Shown here in pieces: positions 6,165-15,181 of a stretch of 48,769 nt of DNA. The stretch is from an uncultured Ilumatobacter sp. (GTDB lineage Bacteria; Actinomycetota; Acidimicrobiia; Acidimicrobiales; Ilumatobacteraceae): the NCBI GenBank assembly GCA_937919625.1, contig CALFRK010000053.1:1-48769 (forward strand), read 5' to 3'. The notes beneath the pieces were generated by a model that was not told the DNA's origin, did not search any database, and was given only the letters and a program-made list of their open reading frames with translations. Made by a program: the position numbers and the translations under genes. Position 1 is the first letter of the stretch; the number at the start of each line of letters is the position of its first letter.

Positions 6165-8573
6165 TTACAACTTCTTGAGCGGGGCCCAGGCGAGAGCGAG
6201 GTGCTTTTGGCCGACGCCGGCGAAGTTGATCACAGCCTCGGCCCGCTCGCCTGTGCCGGAGATGTCGATGATCACGCCCTCGCCGAACGCCGGGTGGGCG
6301 ACGTCGTCACCAACCCGCAGCCCGAGCTCTTGTGAGTTTGCCGGCTGAGGTTGATTCGATGCACGCAAGGCGGCCTCGACAACACGCTCGCGGTGATCGT
6401 CGGCGGCACCGCCGGCGTCTCCCCCGCCGGTGCGACGGTAGGGCGGCGGATCGCCGTAGCTGCTCTCGTCGCGGTGGCGATAACTCTGACGGCCGTACGA
6501 CGAGCGACCGGTCGTGTTGCCCTTCGACTCGACCAATTCGCTCGGGATCTCATCGAGGAAACGTGACGGCGGGTTGTACTGCGTATTACCGAACAACATG
6601 CGGCTCCAGGCGTGCGAGATGAACAGCCGATTCATCGCACGCGTGATGCCGACATACGCCAGCCGGCGTTCTTCCTCCATCTCCTCGGGCTCGGCGAGCG
6701 CCCGGTTGTGTGGGAACACCCCCTCTTCGACACCTGTGATGAAGACTGCGGGAAACTCGAGCCCCTTCGCCGAATGAAGGGTCATCATCACGACCTGATC
6801 GTCGTCGTCGAGGGCGTCGGTATCGGCCACTAATGCCACCTGCTCGAGGAACTCTTCGAGCACGGTGAACTCGCGCGCCGAGCCGACCAGTTCTCCTAGG
6901 TTTTCGACACGACCGTGGGACTCGACGGTGTCTTCGGCCTCGAGTTCGCCGAGATAGCCCGAGTCGTCGATTGCGGCCTGCAAGAGATCGCCAGGACCAA
7001 CCCCTTCACGGCCGACCATCGTGCTCAGCCGATCGAGGAACTCGACGAACGATGCAATACCGCGACGAGCGGGCCCGCCGACCCCGGCATCTTCGGCGTG
7101 ACGCATGGCGTCGACAAACGGTACGCCCATCTCGCGGGCGTAGGCGTCGAGCCTGGCGACACTCGTATCTCCGACGCCGCGCTTGGGCACATTGAGCACG
7201 CGCTTGACGCTGACCTCGTCGAGCGGGTTCAGCACGGCCCGCAGATACGCCATGGCGTCTTTGATTTCGCGCCGATCATAAAAGCGGGTGCCGCCAACCA
7301 CCTTGTATGGCACGCCGAGCCGCATGAACGCTTCCTCGAGTACGCGGGCCTGGGCGTTGGTGCGGTACAGCACCGCCATCTCGCGCCAGTTGATGGCACC
7401 GTCGCCGTGAAGCTGTTGGGCGGTGCCGGCCACCCACATTGCCTCGTCACCCTCGTCCTCTGCGTGATATCGGACGATCCGATCGCCGCCGCCCGAGTCG
7501 GTCCACAGGTTTTTTGGTTTGCGTTCGAGGTTGTGATCGATCACCGCGTTGGCGGCGTCGAGAATCGTCTGAGTGGATCGATAATTCTGATCGAGCACGA
7601 TCGTGGTCACGTCAGGAAACGCATCCTCGAACTGCAAGATGTTGCGGAAGTCAGCCCCACGAAATTTGTATACAGATTGATCGGTGTCACCAACGACGCA
7701 GACGTTGTGGTGGTCGCCGGCAAGCATCAGCACGATCTCGTTCTGGGCTTGGTTGGTGTCCTGGTACTCGTCGACAAGGATGTGGCGGAACCGTTGGCGG
7801 TAATGATCGAGGATGTCGGGGTGCTGACGGAACAGGCGCACCACGTTCAACAGCAGATCGTCAAAGTCCATAGCACCAGCCCGTTCGAGACGGGCCTGAT
7901 ACTCGACATACACGTCAGCGTGCTTGCGGTCGAAGATGTTCTCCGCCTTGGCCACCGCACCCACAGGGTCGATCAGTTCGTTTTTCCAAAGTGAGATCAG
8001 GCTGTGTACGCCACGGGGCGTGAAGCGCTTTGCATCGAGACCGAGATCGCGAATGACGTAGCCGGTCAGGCGAACGGCGTCTGCCTGGTCGTAGATCGAG
8101 AACGTGCGTGGGTACCCCAACACCTCGCCGTCGCGCCGCAAGATCCGAACGCAAGCCGAGTGAAAGGTTGAGACCCACATCGCCTTCACGACCGGACCGA
8201 TCAAGGCCCCCACTCGTTCGCGCATCTCGGCGGCTGCCTTGTTGGTGAACGTGATTGCCAGGATCTCCGAGGGCCGTGAGCCCTGGTCGATCAAGTAGGC
8301 GATGCGATGGGTAAGCACGCGGGTCTTGCCCGAGCCGGCGCCGGCGATCACAAGCAATGGACCGTGCCGGTGCACGACAGCGTCGAGTTGGTCGGGGTTG
8401 AGGCCCTGGGTGAACGGGCTCGGACCGTCGGCACGGAGGAAGCCGGAAGCGCCTGTGTCGTGGTGTGTTTGGGCAGAATGCGTTACCGACTGGTCGACGG
8501 TCGGGTGGTTGGCAACGGGCACCTTGGCAAACGGATCGTCGGTGAACAACTCGGGCTGCGACGGATCCGACAT
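6165..8573 (-). CDS. pcrA: ATP-dependent DNA helicase, UvrD/PcrA family
   Basis: This 802-aa superfamily 1A helicase unwinds DNA 3' to 5' in nucleotide excision repair and in removing proteins from DNA. After a variable 50-residue N-terminus come the Q-motif region and Walker A AGAGSGKT (residues 77-84). The Walker B motif DEYQDTN, motif III, a QNYRS motif IV and a motif VI VGITRA segment follow, so all helicase motifs are present. The C-terminus (last 70 residues) is a small beta-rich domain ending in KKL, as in actinobacterial UvrD1/PcrA, where it contacts RNA polymerase. It is a normal length for the family. The start ATG has a TAGGAT box 9 nt upstream. Confidence 0.95.
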   Translation of the reverse strand: MSDPSQPELFTDDPFAKVPVANHPTVDQSVTHSAQTHHDTGASGFLRADGPSPFTQGLNPDQLDAVVHRHGPLLVIAGAGSGKTRVLTHRIAYLIDQGSRPSEILAITFTNKAAAEMRERVGALIGPVVKAMWVSTFHSACVRILRRDGEVLGYPRTFSIYDQADAVRLTGYVIRDLGLDAKRFTPRGVHSLISLWKNELIDPVGAVAKAENIFDRKHADVYVEYQARLERAGAMDFDDLLLNVVRLFRQHPDILDHYRQRFRHILVDEYQDTNQAQNEIVLMLAGDHHNVCVVGDTDQSVYKFRGADFRNILQFEDAFPDVTTIVLDQNYRSTQTILDAANAVIDHNLERKPKNLWTDSGGGDRIVRYHAEDEGDEAMWVAGTAQQLHGDGAINWREMAVLYRTNAQARVLEEAFMRLGVPYKVVGGTRFYDRREIKDAMAYLRAVLNPLDEVSVKRVLNVPKRGVGDTSVARLDAYAREMGVPFVDAMRHAEDAGVGGPARRGIASFVEFLDRLSTMVGREGVGPGDLLQAAIDDSGYLGELEAEDTVESHGRVENLGELVGSAREFTVLEEFLEQVALVADTDALDDDDQVVMMTLHSAKGLEFPAVFITGVEEGVFPHNRALAEPEEMEEERRLAYVGITRAMNRLFISHAWSRMLFGNTQYNPPSRFLDEIPSELVESKGNTTGRSSYGRQSYRHRDESSYGDPPPYRRTGGGDAGGAADDHRERVVEAALRASNQPQPANSQELGLRVGDDVAHPAFGEGVIIDISGTGERAEAVINFAGVGQKHLALAWAPLKKL

Positions 8574-8582
8574 GACCCGGTC

Positions 8583-8588
8583 ATCCTA
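8583..8588 (-). promoter_or_regulatory. -10 box (TAGGAT) for pcrA
   Basis: TAGGAT on the minus strand ends 9 nt before the pcrA ATG at 8573 and fits a leaderless or near-leaderless transcript. I see no LexA box in the pcrA upstream region. Confidence 0.4.
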
Positions 8589-8699
8589 GGGAAGGGGTGC
8601 TACACGGCGGGGACACTGACCGCGGCGGTTGCCCTTTCGGGTAGCTGGTGTAGCCCGAATGACACCAATTGCGGCCCGGACAGACGGGCAGGCCGCCCC

Positions 8700-8705
8700 T
8701 ACCGT
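8700..8705 (+). promoter_or_regulatory. -10 box (TACCGT) for the 1211-aa protein gene
   Basis: TACCGT ends 6 nt before the GTG at 8712. The GAGG just before the GTG is too close to serve as a normal ribosome binding site, so a leaderless transcript is more likely. Confidence 0.45.
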
Positions 8706-8711
8706 TGAGGT

Positions 8712-11700
8712 GTGGCCATAGCCGTCGAAGAGCGGGCGCCATCAGGCGACGCGTCAGGCGATCACGCGCGGCTGCAACTCCCAGCTGACGAGCAGGCCGC
8801 CCACGAGTCGACTCAGGCCAGACGCGCCCACCACCCGTACTTTGGCCAGGGCATCCAACGCCTGCAAGGCCCCTGCCAATGCAAGGCATGCAGCGGCAAC
8901 GCCAAACAGAGTGAGTCACTGTCGCCCATCGCCGAGCACTTCCTCGAGTTGCAGCGCTCGGTCGGCAATCGCGCTGTGGTGCAGATGCTGGGCGATGACC
9001 GATTCGGTTCAATGAACTCCGGTGTTCAGCGGATGACGGTCACAGACTCGCTCGGCACCCGGGAATTGCCCGGCTATCGCGAGGGGCCCGACGCCGCCGC
9101 CGAGGGCGAGGCGATGCTTCGCCAAGGCTCCCCGGCTCAAGCGCCCACTGAAGCGACGGTCGCCGAAGGCGCGCCCGGCGCTGAAGTGTTGAAAGCGCCC
9201 GAAACGTCGTCAACGGCCGATTCGCTTCAGCTTCAAGGTGCCGAGGCCGACCGGATCGCTGATGATTTCGACAGCGCCGAGATGATTCCGCACGATCCGA
9301 AAGATCAGCACGATCAGGACTTCAGTGCTCCAGATGTCAAGGCAGTCGAACCGATCGTCGGCCCGGAAGCCGACAGGCCGGCACGACAAACATCCTTCGA
9401 TGACGTGATTGCCGCCACTCAAGCCGCCTCGCAACCCGACATCGGCGATGTGTCCGAGGACACAATTGGGCTCGGACTCCAGGCGGGTAGCAGCGGTCCG
9501 AGTGCAGGTCGGATCGACAGCGCAACATCCTCGGCGTCGACTACGCCACCCAGCCTCGGAGGCGGGTCGGAGAGTCAGCCCGATGCCCCTCGGATCGACG
9601 TGTCCAAATTTCAGTTGGCCAGCTCCGTCCCTGTTCAACGCCTTCCAGACGTCGATGTCGATACAGGGGAACTTGATGACATCGACCTCTCGTCGCTCGA
9701 TCAGACACCCGAGTCGAGCGAGCCGGATATGTCGTCGATCGGTAGTGCCGCCGATGGCGTCGAGTCGGCCCGCCCGACCGGCGGAGGTGGCATCATCGAC
9801 GCTGCCCTCAACACGGCGATGGGATTCTTGACGTCGGCGTTTACGTCGGCACTTTCGTTGGTCAGATCGGGCACCTCGTCGGCCCAAGGCGATGCCGAGC
9901 AGGGAGCGCGCGAAGCATCATCATCGGCGGACGGAGCCGTCGAGGACGCCCGCGGCCAGGTCACCGAGGCCGCCGCAGCGACTGCTGGAGATGCCCGCCA
10001 AACGGCCGCATCGGCCTCGCAAACGGTCTCCGGCGAGATCTCCACGACACGCAGCTTCGTACGCGGCATCATGCGCACGATCGGCGGAGCGATCCGTCCG
10101 CGAATCCAGGCATGGTTGCAGACAGCCGGATCAGACGAGGCGTTCGTCGAGTCGATCATCGCCCCGATTCGTCAACGCCTACAGGAACGAATCCAGGCGC
10201 TACAGGAGATGCTGGCCAGGGTTCGAACCCAACTCACCGAGTTCGTCGGCAGGGCGATGGAAAGTCTGACATCGGTCGCCGACACGATCACCAGCACGTT
10301 GATGTCGGTGCTCGACACGATCCAGTCGGCGATCAACACCGTGATCGAACGGATCCGAACCGCGATCGAAGGGGCGATCGATCGAGCTGTAGCAGTCATT
10401 CGCAATGTGCCCACAGTTGTGTGGCAGATCATCAGCAACCTCGTGCAAGCGGCGGCAGACGCCGTACGACGGGTCGTGGCGATGGTCACACAAACGGTGC
10501 AACGGATCCTCGACGCGATCTTCGACGCCATCCGCGCTGTCATCACCTTCGTCCGCGATCTCGTGCTCGAGCTGGTCGGGCGGTTGCTCAACGCCCTGTT
10601 GACCGTGATCAATAGGATCATCACGCTGATCGAGAACACGATCCAGCGCGTCGTGAGCGCCATCCAGCGAGCAATCGTGAGAGTCCGCAACGCCATCAAG
10701 TCGATCGTCGGCAGCGTGATGCGGGCCGTGCTGAGGGCCGCAACAACGATCATCGAGGACTGGCTGCGCCCACAACTCGCAGCCGCCAGGGAGAAGGCAC
10801 GCGAGGCGTACGCCGAGTTCCAGCGGATCCTGCCGCAGCTGCGGGAACTGGCAGAAGAGACCAAGCGCGACATGGAAAGCACGCTCGACAACGGCATCGA
10901 GAGGATGACCAGCCTCGGCGGTGACGCCGTGGAGAGCCTGCTCAACCCAGACGGTGATCACTTCTCGATCGGTGGGCAGATCAACGCCGAGGCTTTCGGC
11001 GGCGTTGTCGGCGGCGGTGTCGGCGGCAGTTTTGCCTACGACTTCATCGCCGACTACGCCCACAACGAGATAGGCGTCTTCTACACACTGGCGTTCAGCG
11101 CCGGTTTGGCAGCCGGGGTCGGGGTCAGCGGAGAAGTCGATGCCGGAGTCGCCGTCGGCTGGGGTTCCCAATACAACCTGGCTTCGAAGGACAACCTCGC
11201 CGATGCCGCAGGCGGATACAACGCCACCTTGGGGATCGGAGTCGGGGCGACGGCCGAACTCGAAGTCGGTGTCGCCGCCAAGATCGGCCACAGCTTCAGC
11301 ATGAGCCTCGACACGCTTGGCGACGTCGTGTGCCCGAAGCCGCCGACCCCGACAGGGGCGCCGACCCCGACACCCACAGGGACCCCGACCCCGACCCCGA
11401 CCCCGACACCGACCCCGACCCCGACCCCGACACCGACCCAGTTCGATCATCATCCGCTCGAAGGCTGGACGATCCGGTTCCCGACGGGGGCGTTCACGCT
11501 CGACGCCGACGACTTGGGCACCATCAGCGCCGCGGCCGGCGCGATTCCGCGCCAAGTCGCCAGGTACGAAGACGCCGGAGCGATCGTTCAGGTCGACGGT
11601 CACTCGAGCCCTCGCTGGCGGCACCCGGAGCCCGAGCAGACGGGCGAGTCTGAGAACCAGTCGCTGTCGGGGCAACGCGCCACCGCAACCCACGACGCAT

Positions 11701-12347
11701 TGATGCGGCGGATGCCCGACGTTCGGGGTCCGCTGCAGATCTCGAGCGCCGGTCGTGGCGACGAGCTGGCCCGCAGTCAGGGCGCCACGCCGGACAGCGA
11801 CGACCAGCAGTACCGAGTCGCGACAATCACCGGCGAAATCGTGGCGACGAGGCCAGGCACGGGCAGCCGAGCGACCGATGCAGGCGGAGCAGCGCTAGGT
11901 TCGGGGCCGGCGTCTGGCCCCGGCGGACCGGCGCCATCGTCGGCCGCTGCCGCAATGGGTTGCTTTGTCGCCGACCAGATTCCGCTCGCACCGTTCGTCA
12001 GCCCGATGGCACCCGACGACTATCTCCGCTCGCGGCCCTACGGCTGGGACTCGACGGTATATGCCGGCGTCGCCGGCGGAGCCGGCGCCTCGGCGTCGGC
12101 ATCGGTCGACATCGGACTCTCTCGTTCGTTCAATTTGTTCACGCATAGTCTGTCGCCGGCAACCATGACGGCCGTCCGCCTCATGTTCGGACTGTTCAAG
12201 CTCGGAATCGATGTCTCGACCTTGTCCCCGGTGTCGTTCGTCAGAGACGCGATCGGCGTGGCCCCGGCAATCGAGGATCTTGCGATCAACATGCTGCTGG
12301 CCCCAATTACTGGGATCGAGATCCCACTGGACTTTGCCGGTGGGTGA
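8712..12347 (+). CDS. Giant multidomain protein: VQR/QRxxGNRAV motifs, amphipathic helical region, Gly-rich beta region, Thr-Pro linker, OmpA-like domain
   Basis: This 1211-aa protein has no single recognised function. The N-terminus carries a CxCxxC cluster (Cys55, 57, 60) and LQRSVGNRAV (80-89), motifs seen in proteins linked to extracellular contractile injection systems and DUF4157-type effectors. Further VQR motifs lie near residues 105 and 307. The DUF4157 HExxH protease motif is absent. Residues about 395-445 are Ala-rich. Residues 450-740 form a long amphipathic helical array rich in Ile, Val and Arg. Residues 750-880 are Gly-rich and beta-like. A (Thr-Pro)n linker follows at about 877-910, then an OmpA-like domain (VDGHSS...SGQRA) at about 915-1045. 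The C-terminus repeats a Gly/Ala-rich beta segment and a hydrophobic end. There is no signal peptide. The gene overlaps the next by 8 nt. Confidence 0.85.
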   Translation: MAIAVEERAPSGDASGDHARLQLPADEQAAHESTQARRAHHPYFGQGIQRLQGPCQCKACSGNAKQSESLSPIAEHFLELQRSVGNRAVVQMLGDDRFGSMNSGVQRMTVTDSLGTRELPGYREGPDAAAEGEAMLRQGSPAQAPTEATVAEGAPGAEVLKAPETSSTADSLQLQGAEADRIADDFDSAEMIPHDPKDQHDQDFSAPDVKAVEPIVGPEADRPARQTSFDDVIAATQAASQPDIGDVSEDTIGLGLQAGSSGPSAGRIDSATSSASTTPPSLGGGSESQPDAPRIDVSKFQLASSVPVQRLPDVDVDTGELDDIDLSSLDQTPESSEPDMSSIGSAADGVESARPTGGGGIIDAALNTAMGFLTSAFTSALSLVRSGTSSAQGDAEQGAREASSSADGAVEDARGQVTEAAAATAGDARQTAASASQTVSGEISTTRSFVRGIMRTIGGAIRPRIQAWLQTAGSDEAFVESIIAPIRQRLQERIQALQEMLARVRTQLTEFVGRAMESLTSVADTITSTLMSVLDTIQSAINTVIERIRTAIEGAIDRAVAVIRNVPTVVWQIISNLVQAAADAVRRVVAMVTQTVQRILDAIFDAIRAVITFVRDLVLELVGRLLNALLTVINRIITLIENTIQRVVSAIQRAIVRVRNAIKSIVGSVMRAVLRAATTIIEDWLRPQLAAAREKAREAYAEFQRILPQLRELAEETKRDMESTLDNGIERMTSLGGDAVESLLNPDGDHFSIGGQINAEAFGGVVGGGVGGSFAYDFIADYAHNEIGVFYTLAFSAGLAAGVGVSGEVDAGVAVGWGSQYNLASKDNLADAAGGYNATLGIGVGATAELEVGVAAKIGHSFSMSLDTLGDVVCPKPPTPTGAPTPTPTGTPTPTPTPTPTPTPTPTPTQFDHHPLEGWTIRFPTGAFTLDADDLGTISAAAGAIPRQVARYEDAGAIVQVDGHSSPRWRHPEPEQTGESENQSLSGQRATATHDALMRRMPDVRGPLQISSAGRGDELARSQGATPDSDDQQYRVATITGEIVATRPGTGSRATDAGGAALGSGPASGPGGPAPSSAAAAMGCFVADQIPLAPFVSPMAPDDYLRSRPYGWDSTVYAGVAGGAGASASASVDIGLSRSFNLFTHSLSPATMTAVRLMFGLFKLGIDVSTLSPVSFVRDAIGVAPAIEDLAINMLLAPITGIEIPLDFAGG
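11381..11440 (+). repeat. Hexanucleotide tract coding the Thr-Pro linker
   Basis: About ten tandem copies of GACCCC, with GACACC and GACCCA variants, encode alternating Thr and Pro. A 6-bp unit equals two codons, so slippage changes linker length without breaking the frame. The linker separates the Gly-rich region from the OmpA-like domain of the 1211-aa protein. Confidence 0.9.
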
Positions 12348-12915
12348 CCACATCGTGCCGATCAGTCCCCCGGACGATGATCGTCTGATCGCGACCTACA
12401 GCTGGAACGGCGAGCTCGACCAGCGGCTCGACGAGATGACCGAGGTGCGAGACGGCCAACTCGTGATGCACGGGAAGGGGCCGTCATCGATCCACGGCTA
12501 CACACCCCACGAGTCGCCCGAGCGAGACGTCATCATGGATCTCGTCGCCGACATCGGTCACCTACACGACGACGAGGGGTTTGGCATCTTCGTGCGCCGC
12601 AACTCCCCCGATCGATACGTCGGTTTGCGGGTCACGCCGGGCGGCATCATGGCAATCTCGGCGTTCGACGGTGTCGAGCAACCGATCGCCATCGGACCAC
12701 TCGCAGACGGGATGGTGCTGCACCCCGGCCGCAACCGAATCTCCGTCGCAGCGATCGGACCATCGATCACGCTGTCGCTCAACGGCATGGTCGTCACCAG
12801 CGTGCTAATCGACCCGCGCTATGTCGACGGCTACTGCGGCATGCTGGTCGAGCAACGCCGCGACGAACCCGTCGAGGTCACCGTCGATTGGTGCCAGTTG
12901 CGCCGGATCTGGTGA
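12340..12915 (+). CDS. Concanavalin/LamG-fold protein, partner of the 1211-aa protein
   Basis: From the GTG at 12340 the protein is 191 aa and overlaps the end of the giant gene by 8 nt, which implies coupled translation. The GTG at 12355 is the alternative start. The sequence reads as one beta-sandwich: a SWNGELDQRLD start, a central RRNSPDRYVGLRV strand pair, then HPGRNRISVAAIG and ITLSLNGMVV, ending in a VDWCQLRRIW strand. This pattern (glycan-facing strands followed by a NGxxV hairpin) is typical of LamG/DUF1080-like lectin folds. It has no signal peptide or membrane segment. A binding role beside the giant protein is an inference. Palindromic element B begins 3 nt after the stop. Confidence 0.75.
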   Translation: MGDHIVPISPPDDDRLIATYSWNGELDQRLDEMTEVRDGQLVMHGKGPSSIHGYTPHESPERDVIMDLVADIGHLHDDEGFGIFVRRNSPDRYVGLRVTPGGIMAISAFDGVEQPIAIGPLADGMVLHPGRNRISVAAIGPSITLSLNGMVVTSVLIDPRYVDGYCGMLVEQRRDEPVEVTVDWCQLRRIW

Positions 12916-12917
12916 CA

Positions 12918-12950
12918 GCGTTCGGACTGTGTCGGGCACACTCCGAACGC
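12918..12950. repeat. Palindromic element B
   Basis: The left arm GCGTTCGGACTGTGTC pairs with the right arm ending CACTCCGAACGC with few mismatches. It begins 3 nt after the stop of the LamG-fold gene and ends 16 nt before the -10 box of the M20 peptidase gene, so it may separate the two transcription units. Confidence 0.85.
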
Positions 12951-12966
12951 GCGGTTCGCCGACGCG

Positions 12967-12972
12967 TAGGGT
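12967..12972 (+). promoter_or_regulatory. -10 box (TAGGGT) for M20 peptidase gene
   Basis: TAGGGT ends 7 nt before the ATG at 12980. A weak GGGAG lies in the gap, so either a leaderless or a very short-leader transcript is possible. Confidence 0.45.
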
Positions 12973-12979
12973 GGGAGAC

Positions 12980-14335
12980 ATGACGGATGCAGCCTTGACC
13001 GGCGAGACGACCGAGCTGTTGCAGGCGATGATCCAAAACGCGTGCGTCAACGACGGCACACCCGACTCGGGTGAGGAAACGCGCAATTCTGATCTGCTCC
13101 AGACCTTTTTGGAAGGATCCGGACTCGGCACCCAGCGGTATGAGTCGCGTCCAGGTCGCGGGTCGATCGTGGCCCGCATCGAAGGGTCTGATCCCGACGC
13201 ACCGTCGCTGTGCCTGATGGGACATACAGATGTCGTTCCCGTCAGCCCTGACGGGTGGAGCAACGACCCGTTCGGTGGCGAGCTGATCCGCAACTCTTAT
13301 GGGCACGACGAGATCTGGGGCCGCGGAGCGATCGACATGCTCAATCTCACGTCGTCGATGGCGGTCGCCTTCCGCCATCTGGCTCGCACCGGCTTCCAAC
13401 CGAAAGGCGACCTGATCTACTTCGGGGTCGCCGACGAGGAGGCGGGCGGTACCTGGGGCGCCGAGTGGATGTTCGAACACCACCCCGAAGCGATCGATGC
13501 CGACTATTGTCTGACCGAACTCGGCGGCTGGTCGAGCGTCGACGATCACGGCACGCGCCACGTCACAATCAACACCGGCGAGAAAGGCATCGCCTGGCGC
13601 AAGCTACGGGTGCGCGGCACGCCCGGCCACGGCTCGATGCCATACGGCGCCGACAACGCCCTCGTCAAGGCCGCCGAGGTCATACGGCGGCTGAGCGAGC
13701 ACCGGCCGGCGCCCTACCTGGGAGAAGCATGGCGGGCACAGGTCGATTCGATGGGCTTGCCCGACGAGTTTCGGGCGGCTCTGCTCGACCCAGCCCGCCT
13801 GTACGACACGATCGCCACGTTGCCGGTACCGATCGCCAGGGCATGCCACGCCATCACCCACACCACGATCTCGCCCAACGTCGGCCACGGTGGTCAGAAA
13901 ACCAACGTGATCCCCGACACCGTCGACATCGAGGTCGACATCCGAACGGTTCCCGGAACCACCAGCGAAGACGTTGACGCGATGCTCGCCGACGCCCTGG
14001 GCGACCTGGCCGACCAGGTCGAATCGACGACGCTCCAGAGTGGCGAGGCAACCCAATCAACGACCGATAACCCGCTATGGGACGTGCTTGCCAAGAACAT
14101 TCAGGTCGTTTATCCCGGCGCCAAAATCGTGCCCGGCCTGGTGGTCGGGGGTACCGACGCCCGCTTCTACCGCGATCGCGGTCGGGTCGCCTACGGCGCC
14201 GGATTGTTCTCACCCGACATGACCGCTGCCTCATTCGGTGACCGTTTCCACGGCCACGACGAGCGAATCGACGTCGACAGCCTGGCACTTGCGACGCAGT
14301 TCTGGATCGACATCTCCAAGGACCTCCTCAACTAA
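12980..14335 (+). CDS. M20 family metallopeptidase / amidohydrolase
   Basis: This 451-aa cytoplasmic enzyme belongs to the M20 dizinc family (ArgE/DapE/CPG2). The zinc ligands are visible in order: His in GHTDVVPV, the bridging Asp in GRGAIDM, the catalytic Glu pair in ADEEAGG, an acidic ligand in CLTELGG, and the final His in GHDERID. The inserted dimerisation domain begins near GTPGHGSMPYG. The length and order match peptidases of the M20/M25/M40 type that release amino acids from dipeptides or N-acyl amino acids. The substrate is not evident. The start is the ATG after the TAGGGT box; the upstream open frame runs through element B and is not protein-like. Confidence 0.92.
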   Translation: MTDAALTGETTELLQAMIQNACVNDGTPDSGEETRNSDLLQTFLEGSGLGTQRYESRPGRGSIVARIEGSDPDAPSLCLMGHTDVVPVSPDGWSNDPFGGELIRNSYGHDEIWGRGAIDMLNLTSSMAVAFRHLARTGFQPKGDLIYFGVADEEAGGTWGAEWMFEHHPEAIDADYCLTELGGWSSVDDHGTRHVTINTGEKGIAWRKLRVRGTPGHGSMPYGADNALVKAAEVIRRLSEHRPAPYLGEAWRAQVDSMGLPDEFRAALLDPARLYDTIATLPVPIARACHAITHTTISPNVGHGGQKTNVIPDTVDIEVDIRTVPGTTSEDVDAMLADALGDLADQVESTTLQSGEATQSTTDNPLWDVLAKNIQVVYPGAKIVPGLVVGGTDARFYRDRGRVAYGAGLFSPDMTAASFGDRFHGHDERIDVDSLALATQFWIDISKDLLN

Positions 14336-14449
14336 CGGTTCAGAATGCGGCAACCGCAACCGCAACCGACATCCACCCGGCTGACCGACCGATGGCTGCT
14401 GAGGTCGGCGCCGGAGACGGCGACGGACGCTCAGATTCGTCCCCGCCGG

Positions 14450-15130
14450 TCATGCTCGCATCCCGACGAACGCTCGCATGTGGAACTCCATTTGGTCGGC
14501 TCCGTACACCAGGGCGACACCAACCGGACATGCCCGGCGGGCAGCACAGCCGTCGTGGAGACAATCGGGGTCGGCGCCGGCGCGAACATGCACAGCGCAC
14601 GCCGCCGCGTCGTATCCGCCAGGCGTGAACGCATCGACGGGGCAGGTGCTCAGGCAGGGTTGGTCGGCACACGACAGGCACGGCGACACAGCGTCGCCGA
14701 TGGTCGGGATGCCGGTCACCATTTCTGAGAACAGCAGCGCCCCGCGGTAGGCGTGCCACAGGCCGTACTCGCCGTGGATCAGCAACCCGATCGGCGACTG
14801 CCAGACATCGTCGGCACGCTGGGCCCAGCGTTGGAACGGCTGGAACGGCTCGTCGCTGGGATGCACGAAAGCCGCCCCCATCGTCGCCGCGATCGGACCG
14901 AGCGTCGCCCGTGTCCAGGTGTCGAGCGGGTGGGCCTCGGCCGGCTGCTCGGCGCGGAAGTGTGGCCACATCGTCGTGCCGACGTTGCCGACCACGACGA
15001 CACACCGAACAGCTTGTCCATCTGGCATCGTTAACGTGTCGTGCGGCCCAGTGGCGAATCCACCTCTGGTGACCATTCCGGTAGGCGCGATCGCATCGGA
15101 GATGTCGCGATAACCGACGGGCCGACCCAT
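14450..15130 (-). CDS. Ferredoxin-like 4Fe-4S protein
   Basis: The protein is 226 aa. Its N-terminal 140 residues are of no family I can name. The C-terminal part has a bacterial-type cluster motif CLSCADQPCLSTCPV followed by further cysteines (YDAAAC, DCLHDGC, RRACPVG), enough for two 4Fe-4S clusters. The second set has irregular spacing compared with classical 2[4Fe-4S] ferredoxins. The layout recalls the iron-sulfur half of QueG-like reductases, but the cobalamin domain is not apparent. It is probably a redox protein acting with an unidentified partner. The start ATG has a TAGCCT box 6 nt upstream. The 114 nt between its stop and the M20 gene hold nothing recognisable. Confidence 0.8.
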   Translation of the reverse strand: MGRPVGYRDISDAIAPTGMVTRGGFATGPHDTLTMPDGQAVRCVVVVGNVGTTMWPHFRAEQPAEAHPLDTWTRATLGPIAATMGAAFVHPSDEPFQPFQRWAQRADDVWQSPIGLLIHGEYGLWHAYRGALLFSEMVTGIPTIGDAVSPCLSCADQPCLSTCPVDAFTPGGYDAAACAVHVRAGADPDCLHDGCAARRACPVGVALVYGADQMEFHMRAFVGMRA

Positions 15131-15136
15131 AACGGC

Positions 15137-15142
15137 AGGCTA
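15137..15142 (-). promoter_or_regulatory. -10 box (TAGCCT) for ferredoxin-like gene
   Basis: TAGCCT on the minus strand ends 6 nt before the ATG at 15130, consistent with a leaderless transcript. Confidence 0.45.
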
Positions 15143-15181
15143 CGCCTCCGGACTCGACGGATCCCTGGCAAACTGTTCGTC

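Noticed and set aside
6915-7994. 359-codon plus-strand open frame antisense to pcrA
   Set aside because: Shadow of the helicase gene, with no recognisable motif or initiation signal.
8574-8711. LexA box or tRNA in the pcrA divergent region
   Set aside because: No GAAC-N4-GTTC motif and no cloverleaf could be found; only two -10-like boxes are supported.
10200-11693. Long minus-strand open frame (497 codons) inside the 1211-aa protein gene
   Set aside because: It is antisense to a well-supported gene, is rich in Arg, Asp and His as GC-rich shadow frames are, and shows no domain.
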